Below are positions 5,060 to 12,817 of a stretch of DNA of 18,027 bases, piece by piece. Positions within the stretch are counted from its first letter, which is position 1; the number at the start of each line of letters is the position of its first letter. Origin of the DNA: Pseudomonadota bacterium (GTDB lineage Bacteria > Pseudomonadota > Alphaproteobacteria > Rhizobiales > Tepidamorphaceae); NCBI GenBank assembly GCA_023458595.1, contig JAEWYT010000118.1, positions 1-18,027 on the forward strand, written 5' to 3'. The translations under genes were made by a program, and so were the position numbers. The notes under the pieces were generated by a model. That model had not been told where the DNA came from. It was given only the letters and a program-made list of their open reading frames with translations, and made no database searches.

Positions 5060-7885
5060 CTACTGTCCCAGCCGCTCGAGCAGCGCGGGCACGTGCACCT
5101 GGTCGGCCTTGTAGTTGCCCGTCAGCGTGTACATCACGATGTTGACGCCGGAGCGATAGGCCATCTCGCGCTGCAGGTCGCCGCCCGGCGCGACGGGATA
5201 GAGCGGCATCGTGTCGTCGCCGGTCGCCCAGGCTCCGGCGAAGTCGTTCGAGGTGATGATGATCGCCGAGACTCCGTCGGCGTTGCGGGCCGGCCGCGAG
5301 GATTCGTTCGGGTCGCGCAGGGCGGCTTCGACCCAGAGCGGTCCGCCGTCCCAGCGGCCCGGGAAATCCTGCAGCAGGTAGAACGCCTTGGTAAGCACAT
5401 GATCGGCGGGAACCGGCTCGAGCTCGGGGATGTCGAGGCCGCGCAGCAGCGTGCGGAGCCGCAGCATGCCGGGCCCCGCCACCGAGCCGTCGACGCCCGG
5501 CCGCGCCTCGAGCTGATCGCGCGTGTCGAACAGGATCGTGCCGCCCTGCTTCATGTAGGCGTCGATCTTGCCGAGCACCTCGGGCGAGGGCTGCTCGGCC
5601 TGCGGATCGATCGGCCAATAGAGCAGCGGAAAGAAGGAGAGCTCGTCGCCGGCGATGTCGACGCCGATCGGTTCGGCCGGCTCGAGCGCGGTACGGTCGG
5701 CGAGGACGCGCGTCAGACCCTTCAGTCCGGCGCGGCTCGTCTCGTCGATCTCGCGGTTGCCGGTCAACACATAGGCCAGATGGGTCTTCAGCGTCGCTTC
5801 CAGCGCCAGCCGGTCGGCGACGCCGAGGCCGTCGGCGGAGGTCTGGGCCGACACGGGCGCCGGGTGGAACGCGGCGAACGCGGCAAGGGCCAGGGCGAGC
5901 CCGGCCGCCGCTCCCCTGAACTTGCGGACTCTCAGGCCCCGGCGGCCGAGCATGAGAACCGCGATGCCGTCGGCGATAAGCAGGACGATCGCGGCGACCA
6001 GCAGCCATGGACCGATCGAGCGCGGCTCGCTGGCGGGATAGTTCTCGACCGTCAGCCCGCCGGCGTCGAGGGCGGCGTAGGGCGTGGCGGCGTCCATGAC
6101 GTTGAGGGCGCGGAAGGCGTCGGACTCGCCGTAGAGACCGGGCGGATGGATCGGACCGGGCCGCGTCGCGGCGAAATCCGCGGCGGCGATCGGCTCGGCC
6201 CGCGGCGGCGGAGCGCCGAGGTTGCCGGTCGCGTCGAGCGAGCGCAGCGGCCGCAGGATGCCGCCGGGTGCGCCGCGCGCCGCGGCGGAGGCCTCGGCCG
6301 GCGCGCCGGACAGGTCGACGATCCGGCGCAGCATCTCGACGAACACGCCGGAAAGCGGCAGGTTCGACCAGGCCGCGTCGGCGGTCACGTGGAACAGCAC
6401 GATCCAGCCGTCGCCGCGGCGCGTGGCGGTGACCAGCGGCGTTCCGTCGGCGAGGCTCGCCCAGGTCTTCTCGACGAGATCGATGGACGGCTCGGCGAGG
6501 ACCTGGCGGGTGATGCGCACGTCCGGGGGGAGGTCGAGGCCGGCGAAGGGGCTGTCCTCGGGAAACGCGGCGAGCGGCTGCGGCTCGCTCCAGGACAGCG
6601 TGCCGCCGAGCGAGCGGTCGCCGGAGCGCAGTTCCACCGGAACGAGCGTGTCGTCCTCGGCGCCGGCAAGGCGGGGGCCGGCGAAGCGCACCAGCACGCC
6701 GCCGTTGTCCACCCAATCGCTCAACTGCTCCTTGGTGTCGCCGATGAGAGTGCCGATGTCGGCGAGCACCAGGGTGGAGACGCGCTGGTCGAGGAGTTGC
6801 CTGACGGCGACCTCCAGGTTCGGGTCCGGGCTTTCGCGCAGGTCGGCGAAGGGACCGAGCGCGCGCGTGATGTAGTAGAGCGGCGACAGCAGCGGCTGGG
6901 CGCGCTCGCGCGTCTCGCCGGAGACGAGGCCGACGACGCGGCGGCGCCAGCGGTCGTCGAGAAGCTGGACGCTGCCCGCCGTCTCGGAGCCGGCTATCTC
7001 CAGGCGGGCGATGTCGTTGCGGAGCTCGACGGGCAGGTCGATCACGGGATCGCTGCGCAGCGAGCGGTCTTCGAAGGCAAACGGCGTCTCGGCGATGACG
7101 CGGCCCTTCAGGTCGCGGGCTCGCAGGCTGCCGGACGACGTGCCGTCCGCCGTGGCGCGCATGACGCCGACGCTCAGGCCGCCCGTCTCGTTCAGCGCGG
7201 GCGAGAGAGCGAGCGGCAAGTCGCCCGGCGTCGGTGTTGCGACCTCGACGGTATCGGCGCCCGTCGCCTCGAGCGCGCCGGCGAAATCGGCTCCGTCGGC
7301 ATAGGCGATGCCGTCGGAGAGCCAGACGATCTCGCCGATGCCGTGGCGGGTCACGGCGTCGGCGATCAGCGGAGCGAGGGCGGCGCGATCCGGGACGTGC
7401 GGGGCGACGGAGAGGCCGGCGAGCTTCTCGCGCGCGGCGGCGGTGTCGCCCGGTTCGCCGATGACGGTGTCGGTCGCGGTCGCCACCACGACGGCCGGCC
7501 GGCCGGCGCGTCCGGCCTCGGCGAGGATGTCGTCGGCGGTGCCGGCGATGCGCCGCCAGTTGGGCGCCGAGCCCCAGCCGTTGTCGACGACGACGAGGAT
7601 GGTGCCGTCGCCGCCGGCGGTGACTGCCTGCGGGTTGAGGATCGGCCGGGCCATCGCGACGATGACCAGAGCCGCCAGCAGCATCCGCAGGAGCACGAGC
7701 CACCACGGGCTCTTCGAGCGCGTCTCCTCGCGCTGGCCGATCTCGAGCAGGATGCGCGTCGGCGGGAAGGCGACGCGCACCGGTCGCGGCGGGGTGAAGC
7801 GCAGCAGCCACCAGATCGCCGGCAGCAGCACGAGCGCGGTCAGCAGCCACGGCTCGGCGAAGGCGATCGGCAGGCCCGGAATCAT
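5060..7885 (-). CDS. BatA-like N-terminal domain / DUF4159 fusion membrane protein
   Basis: This 941-aa membrane protein begins with the two-helix Aerotolerance-regulator (BatA/TIGR02226) module: AEPWLLTALVLLPAIWWLLRF, then a basic segment and WWLVLLRMLLAALVIVAMARP (TM about 12-29 and 61-78). A VWA-like domain follows, but its MIDAS is degenerate: VVVDNGWGS keeps D101 and has Gly at both serine positions. An amidotransferase-like region (about 375-410, LADIGTLIGD...WVDNGGVLVRFAGP) leads to a TM at about 620-643. A second hydrophobic segment (about 656-679) ends in PVSAQ, like a signal peptide. The DUF4159 domain (about 690-935) holds SFFPLLYWPID, GGTILFDTRD and YRSGVNIVMYTLTGNYKADQ. The start ATG overlaps the DUF58 stop (ATGA). 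There are no cysteines. The catalytic role is unknown. Confidence 0.92.
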   Translation of the reverse strand: MIPGLPIAFAEPWLLTALVLLPAIWWLLRFTPPRPVRVAFPPTRILLEIGQREETRSKSPWWLVLLRMLLAALVIVAMARPILNPQAVTAGGDGTILVVVDNGWGSAPNWRRIAGTADDILAEAGRAGRPAVVVATATDTVIGEPGDTAAAREKLAGLSVAPHVPDRAALAPLIADAVTRHGIGEIVWLSDGIAYADGADFAGALEATGADTVEVATPTPGDLPLALSPALNETGGLSVGVMRATADGTSSGSLRARDLKGRVIAETPFAFEDRSLRSDPVIDLPVELRNDIARLEIAGSETAGSVQLLDDRWRRRVVGLVSGETRERAQPLLSPLYYITRALGPFADLRESPDPNLEVAVRQLLDQRVSTLVLADIGTLIGDTKEQLSDWVDNGGVLVRFAGPRLAGAEDDTLVPVELRSGDRSLGGTLSWSEPQPLAAFPEDSPFAGLDLPPDVRITRQVLAEPSIDLVEKTWASLADGTPLVTATRRGDGWIVLFHVTADAAWSNLPLSGVFVEMLRRIVDLSGAPAEASAAARGAPGGILRPLRSLDATGNLGAPPPRAEPIAAADFAATRPGPIHPPGLYGESDAFRALNVMDAATPYAALDAGGLTVENYPASEPRSIGPWLLVAAIVLLIADGIAVLMLGRRGLRVRKFRGAAAGLALALAAFAAFHPAPVSAQTSADGLGVADRLALEATLKTHLAYVLTGNREIDETSRAGLKGLTRVLADRTALEPAEPIGVDIAGDELSFFPLLYWPIDPQAEQPSPEVLGKIDAYMKQGGTILFDTRDQLEARPGVDGSVAGPGMLRLRTLLRGLDIPELEPVPADHVLTKAFYLLQDFPGRWDGGPLWVEAALRDPNESSRPARNADGVSAIIITSNDFAGAWATGDDTMPLYPVAPGGDLQREMAYRSGVNIVMYTLTGNYKADQVHVPALLERLGQ

Positions 7886-8829
7886 GCGCCCGCTCCGGAA
7901 GCGGCGCCGTGGGCGAAGGCGCGCGGATCGTTGCCGCCGGACAGCCGGGCGTGCAGCGCCAGCACCGGCTCCTGCGCCGGGCGGTCGGTGTGGTGAACGA
8001 GCTGGCTCCAGCCGATGCGGTCGGTGACGGCCTTGAGCCTCGCGGATCGCGCCGCCATGCGGGCGACGTAGGCCTCGCGCACGGTCTCGGCGCGGCCGGC
8101 GACGTAGCGCAGGCCCTGCGTCGCGTCATGGAACTCGGTGCGGCCGGTGAAGGGGAAGGTCTCCTCGACCGGGTCGAGGACCTGAGCGAGGTGACCGTGC
8201 ACGCGGCGGCCGGCGATCGCCGTCAGGCCCGCCTCGATGTCCGCCAGCGGTTCGAGGAAGTCGGAGATCGCGATCAGCTCGGAGAACCGGCCAAAGGGGG
8301 CGCCGTCGGGCATCGTGTCGTCGCTCAGCGGCTCGCGGGCGATGGCGACGGCGGCGCGCTCCACGGCGTGGCGCTGGGCCGTCGGGCGCATCAGGTCGAC
8401 GAGACCGACCCGCTCGCCGCCGCGGATCAGGAGATCGGTCAGCGCCAGCGCGATCACCACAGCGCGGTCGATCTTCCGGCACGCCGCCAGCGACGAGCCG
8501 AAATACATGGACGGCGAGCGGTCGAGCCAGATCCACACGGTGTGCGCGGCCTCCCACTCCTTCTCGCGGACGTAGAGATGGTCGTCGCGGGCCGAGCGGC
8601 GCCAGTCGACGCGGCGCGCCGGCTCGCCGGACTGGAAGCGGCGGAACTGCCAGAAGGTCTCGCCGGGCCCGGCGCGGCGGCGGCCGTGGATGCCGTGCGC
8701 CACCGTGTTGGAGACGAAGCGGGCCTGCAGCAGCAGCTCCGGCATGCGTGCCGAAAGGGCGGCCGCCTCGCGGCCGAGGTCGGTCGCGGAGGGGGCCGAC
8801 AACTCCAGCTCGGGCCGGGCGACGGCCAA
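7882..8829 (-). CDS. DUF58 domain-containing protein (VWA-type, MoxR partner)
   Basis: DUF58 proteins are cytoplasmic VWA-like partners of MoxR ATPases. The family core is clear: HGRRRAGPGETFWQFRRF, the signature RRVDWRRSARDDHLYVREKEWE, and an intact MIDAS WLDRSPSMYF (D-x-S-x-S). The tail is Ala/Gly-rich. No ATG exists between the moxR stop and the conserved region except at 8745, which would drop about 28 residues of the aligned N-terminus. I chose TTG 8829-8827 (MAVARPELELS), 4 nt after the moxR stop, with GGTAGG just upstream; this gives 315 aa. Longer in-frame sequence upstream lies in the moxR coding region and reads as out-of-frame noise. The 3' end overlaps the next start by ATGA. Confidence 0.9.
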   Translation of the reverse strand: MAVARPELELSAPSATDLGREAAALSARMPELLLQARFVSNTVAHGIHGRRRAGPGETFWQFRRFQSGEPARRVDWRRSARDDHLYVREKEWEAAHTVWIWLDRSPSMYFGSSLAACRKIDRAVVIALALTDLLIRGGERVGLVDLMRPTAQRHAVERAAVAIAREPLSDDTMPDGAPFGRFSELIAISDFLEPLADIEAGLTAIAGRRVHGHLAQVLDPVEETFPFTGRTEFHDATQGLRYVAGRAETVREAYVARMAARSARLKAVTDRIGWSQLVHHTDRPAQEPVLALHARLSGGNDPRAFAHGAASGAGA

Positions 8830-8833
8830 GGGC

Positions 8834-9850
<1,017 letters not shown>

Positions 9851-9857
9851 AGCTTTG

Positions 9858-9887
9858 ACTATATGGCCCATCGGAGGCGTGCTGGAA
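9858..9887 (-). promoter_or_regulatory. Possible moxR promoter
   Basis: On the minus strand TATAGT (9863-9858) matches TATAAT at 5 of 6 positions and lies only 7 nt upstream of the ATG at 9850. The best -35 candidate, TTCCAG (9887-9882) with an 18-nt spacer, is poor. If this is the real -10, the mRNA would be leaderless, which agrees with the absent Shine-Dalgarno. Confidence 0.27.
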
Positions 9888-10006
9888 GTGGAGCCTGCTC
9901 ACAGCAGCGTGAATTTCGACGGAACCGCGGTCGGCGCACGAAACCGCCCGCGGCGCGGCGCGTGCCGGTCCACTTTCCCATCAGGCGCGGCGAGATGGGC
10001 GGAACT

Positions 10007-10630
10007 ATGACCTCCGCGAAACGATCCGCGACGGCAGAGACGGGCGCTGCGGGCGGCGGGCTGGCCGGTCTGGAACGGGTCGCGCGGGCGGCCGGGGCGA
10101 AGGGCATCCCGCCGGTGGAGAAGTGGGAGCCGGAATTCTGCGGCGATCTGGACATCCGCATCGCCCGCGACGGCACCTGGTTCTATCTGGGCTCACCGAT
10201 CGGCCGTAAACCCTTGGTCCGACTGTTTTCTTCGGTTCTGCGCAAGGACGCCGACGGGCGTACCTACCTGGTCACGCCGGTCGAGAAGATCGGCATTTCG
10301 GTCGAGGATGCGCCGTTCCTGGCAGTCGAAATGGCGGTCGAGGGAGAGGGCGAGGGCCAGCGCATCGGCTTTCGCACCAATGTCGACGATTTCGTCGAGG
10401 TCGATGCCGACCATCCACTCCGTTTCGAGATCGAGAAAGAGTCGGGAGGCCTCAAGCCTTACGTTCTGGTAAGGGGGAGGCTGGAGGCTCTGGTGGTACG
10501 TTCGGTATTCTACGATCTGGTCGAACTCGGCGACGAGCGGGCTGTGGATGGAACTGTCATGTTCGGGATCTGGAGTCGCGGAACCTTCTTTCCGATGGCG
10601 CCGGCTGATTCGCTGGCCGGTCTGACATGA
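10007..10630 (+). CDS. DUF1285 domain-containing protein
   Basis: This predicted soluble 207-aa protein belongs to DUF1285, a family with solved folds but no assigned activity. The family core is visible: PPVEKWEPEFCGDLDIRIARDGTW, FYLGSPIGRKPLVRLFSSVLRKDADG, YLVTPVEKIGISVEDAPFLA, FRTNVDDFVEVDADHPLRF, and a C-terminal SVFYDLVELG...GIWSRGTFFPM. ATG 10007 (MTSAKRSA) follows GGCGGA; ATG 9995 would add four residues. Further upstream the in-frame sequence lies antisense to moxR and does not resemble the family. Its stop overlaps the start of the Nudix gene (ATGA at 10627), so it leads a four-gene translationally coupled operon. Confidence 0.92.
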   Translation: MTSAKRSATAETGAAGGGLAGLERVARAAGAKGIPPVEKWEPEFCGDLDIRIARDGTWFYLGSPIGRKPLVRLFSSVLRKDADGRTYLVTPVEKIGISVEDAPFLAVEMAVEGEGEGQRIGFRTNVDDFVEVDADHPLRFEIEKESGGLKPYVLVRGRLEALVVRSVFYDLVELGDERAVDGTVMFGIWSRGTFFPMAPADSLAGLT

Positions 10631-11325
10631 GCGACACGCGCGAGGACGCCGGGGAGGCGCACGTCTATTCGGCGCCGGCCCTGTTCGCCCCGGACGCCTT
10701 CCGGGGGCTTGCACGGCAGCGGCTCCTGAAGGCGCCGCCGCCCGGCGACCTGAACCCGGACCTGCCGCCGGACGTCGGCGATCACGATCTGAACGCCGGC
10801 CAGCCGAAACTGGTCTTTCACGACGGTCCGCCGCGCCGCGCCGCCGTGCTCGTGCCGGTCGTCGCGCGCGAGGGCGGGGCGACGGTCCTGCTGACCCGCC
10901 GCACCGACCATCTGCCGGCCCACGCCGGACAGGTCGCCTTTCCAGGCGGCAAGATCGAGGGCACCGACGCGACGCCGCTCGCCGCCGCGCTGCGCGAGAC
11001 CCGCGAGGAGATCGGAATCGAGGCCGGCGTGATCGATCCGGTCGGCTATCTCGACCTCTACGAGACCGGCACCGGCTTCCGCATCGTGCCGGTCGTCGCC
11101 ATGGTCGATCCCGGCTACGGGCTCGAGATCGACGAGGGCGAGGTCGCCGACGTCTTCGAGGTGCCGCTCGCCTTCCTGATGACGCCGTCCAACCACAGGC
11201 GCGACAGCCGGCTGTTCCGGGGCGTCCAGCGGCACTTCTACGCGATGCCATACCGCGACAACTACATCTGGGGCGCGACGGCCGGTATCATCCGCAACCT
11301 CTTCAACCGGGTCTATCGCCGATGA
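10627..11325 (+). CDS. Nudix hydrolase, CoA pyrophosphatase-like
   Basis: Nudix enzymes hydrolyse nucleoside diphosphates linked to another moiety. This 232-aa protein has the CoA-pyrophosphatase (UPF0035/NudL) hallmarks: VLLTRRTDHLPAHAGQVAFPGG (about 87-108) directly before the Nudix helix AALRETREEIG (about 120-130), whose Glu residues bind Mg2+ or Mn2+. CoA and its derivatives cleaved to 4'-phosphopantetheine and 3',5'-ADP are the expected substrates, but sequence cannot exclude others. The N-terminal 70 residues are a less conserved, Pro-rich leader, common in alphaproteobacterial members. The start overlaps the DUF1285 stop (ATGA), and the 3' end overlaps DUF6111 (ATGA). It is probably cytoplasmic. 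Confidence 0.94.
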   Translation: MSDTREDAGEAHVYSAPALFAPDAFRGLARQRLLKAPPPGDLNPDLPPDVGDHDLNAGQPKLVFHDGPPRRAAVLVPVVAREGGATVLLTRRTDHLPAHAGQVAFPGGKIEGTDATPLAAALRETREEIGIEAGVIDPVGYLDLYETGTGFRIVPVVAMVDPGYGLEIDEGEVADVFEVPLAFLMTPSNHRRDSRLFRGVQRHFYAMPYRDNYIWGATAGIIRNLFNRVYRR

Positions 11326-11585
11326 TCCGGGTCGTCGGCATCCAGCTCCTGTTCTTCCTCTCGCCGTTCCTGGTCTACGGCTTCTATCTCTACTTCACGG
11401 GACGCGATCCGATGATCCGCGAATCGTGGAGCAGGAACGCGGTCTACTGGCTCGCCATCGTCGGCCTCGTGCTGACGATCGCGAGCTTCGTGTATCTCGC
11501 CCTGTCGTCGCGGTCGGAATCCTTCGTCGGCGACGTCAGCTTCGGGCCGTCCCGCGCGCCCGTCGAAACGGGAATTCCCGCTTGA
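11322..11585 (+). CDS. DUF6111 family small membrane protein
   Basis: This 87-aa protein has two predicted TM helices: about residues 4-24 (VVGIQLLFFLSPFLVYGFYLY) and 42-63 (YWLAIVGLVLTIASFVYLALS). A charged loop (TGRDPMIRESWSRN) joins them, and a polar C-terminal tail of about 23 residues follows. It resembles DUF6111, an alphaproteobacterial family found between Nudix and CCA-enzyme genes. No catalytic residue is evident and no function is known. It overlaps the Nudix stop by ATGA upstream and the CCA start by TTGA downstream, so expression is probably coupled in fixed proportion. Confidence 0.85.
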   Translation: MIRVVGIQLLFFLSPFLVYGFYLYFTGRDPMIRESWSRNAVYWLAIVGLVLTIASFVYLALSSRSESFVGDVSFGPSRAPVETGIPA

Positions 11586-12817
11586 GCGCGGCGCCGGAGA
11601 CCCTGCCGGACGGGGGCTGGATCGAGCGGCCGCCGGTCTCCACCGTGCTCGACGCCCTCAACCGGGGCGGGGCGGAGACGCGGATCGTCGGCGGTGCGGT
11701 GCGCGACGCGCTGCTCGGGCGTCCGCACGGGGACGTCGACTGCGCGACCACCGCCTCGACCGACGAGATCACGCGGCTCGCGACCGAAGCCGGCCTGAAG
11801 GCCGTGCCGACCGGCGCGGCGCACGGCACGATCACGGTCGTCGCCGGGGGGCGGCCGTTCGAGGTCACGACCCTGCGCCACGACGTGGAAACGCACGGGC
11901 GGCACGCGACCGTCGCCTTCGGGGCCGATTGGACGGAGGACGCGAGGCGGCGCGACTTCACCATGAACGCGCTCTACGTCGGCCGCGACGGGCGGCTCCA
12001 CGATCCGGTCGGCGGCTATGTCGACATCATGGCGCGACGGGTGCGTTTCATCGGCAACGCGGTGGCGCGCATCCGCGAGGACTACCTGCGCATCCTGCGG
12101 TTCTTCCGGTTCCATGCGCAGTTCGCCCACGGCGCGCCCGATCCCGAGGGGCTGACGGCCGCGATCCACGAGCGGCGCGGCCTGCTCGGCCTGTCCGGAG
12201 AGCGGCTGCGCCAGGAGCTGTTCCGGCTGCTCGTCGCGCCGGGTGCCGTGCCGACGGCCGAAGTGATGGCCGACACGGGCATCCTCGGCATCGTCATCGG
12301 CGGGGTCCCCTACGTCCCCTCGTTCGCCCGGATGGCGGCCATCGAGAAAACGTACGGCGAAGCCGCCGACGCGATCCGCCGGCTCGCGGCGCTGGCGGTC
12401 GCCGTTCCCGAAGACGCCGACCGGCTCCTGGAACGCCTGCGTCTGTCGAAGGCCGAGGCGCGGATGCTGCGAACAGCGGCGACCGGATGGTGGCACGTCG
12501 GGCCGCATCTCGCCGACCTCGCCCGAAAGGTGCTGCTCTACCGGCTCGGCGCAGACGCTTTTCGGGACCGGGCGGCACTCGCCTTCGCGCGCTCCGGCGC
12601 CGCACCCGACGACCCGGAATGGCGTGCGCTCATCGGCCTGCCGGACCGGTGGGCCGTCCCGGAGTTTCCGGTCAAGGGCGCCGACCTGATGGGCGTCGGT
12701 GTGCCGAGCGGGCCGCGGATCGGCAAGATCCTGTCGCGGCTCGAGGCGGACTGGATCGTCAGCGGGTTCGCGCTCGATCGCGACGCGCTCCTGAGGCGCG
12801 CCGCCGCATCCGACTAA
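11582..12817 (+). CDS. cca: CCA tRNA nucleotidyltransferase (CCA-adding enzyme)
   Basis: It adds or repairs the 3'-terminal CCA of tRNAs without a template, using CTP and ATP. The class II head domain is clear: GGAVRD (37-42), LLGRPHGD51-V-D53 with the two metal-binding aspartates, the RRDFTMNALY motif (about 122-131) that sits near the nucleotide-selecting site, and FLRFFRF in the neck. A helical body and tail extend to residue 411, a usual alphaproteobacterial length. I chose the TTG start at 11582 (MSAAPETLPDGG). It overlaps the DUF6111 stop as TTGA, and all in-frame sequence upstream lies inside DUF6111. No ATG occurs before the conserved domain. It ends tail-to-tail with the GGDEF-EAL gene, the stops overlapping by 4 bp. 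Confidence 0.94.
   Translation: MSAAPETLPDGGWIERPPVSTVLDALNRGGAETRIVGGAVRDALLGRPHGDVDCATTASTDEITRLATEAGLKAVPTGAAHGTITVVAGGRPFEVTTLRHDVETHGRHATVAFGADWTEDARRRDFTMNALYVGRDGRLHDPVGGYVDIMARRVRFIGNAVARIREDYLRILRFFRFHAQFAHGAPDPEGLTAAIHERRGLLGLSGERLRQELFRLLVAPGAVPTAEVMADTGILGIVIGGVPYVPSFARMAAIEKTYGEAADAIRRLAALAVAVPEDADRLLERLRLSKAEARMLRTAATGWWHVGPHLADLARKVLLYRLGADAFRDRAALAFARSGAAPDDPEWRALIGLPDRWAVPEFPVKGADLMGVGVPSGPRIGKILSRLEADWIVSGFALDRDALLRRAAASD

Noticed and set aside
5093..7996. 967-codon plus-strand frame antisense to the BatA/DUF4159 gene
   Set aside because: Composition is Arg/Gly/Asp/Val-rich with no recognisable motif. It mirrors codon bias of the real minus-strand gene.
2841..8129. 1762-codon open frame on the minus strand covering four genes
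   Set aside because: It is an alternate frame of the same strand as the moxR-operon genes. It is extremely rich in Arg, Ala, Pro and Gly with no domain, while the real frames have MIDAS, TM and DUF4159 signatures. High GC suppresses stop codons.
12814..12817. Shared terminator between cca and the GGDEF-EAL gene
   Set aside because: The two stop codons overlap by 4 bp and no inverted repeat with a T-run was found nearby, so no terminator is claimed.
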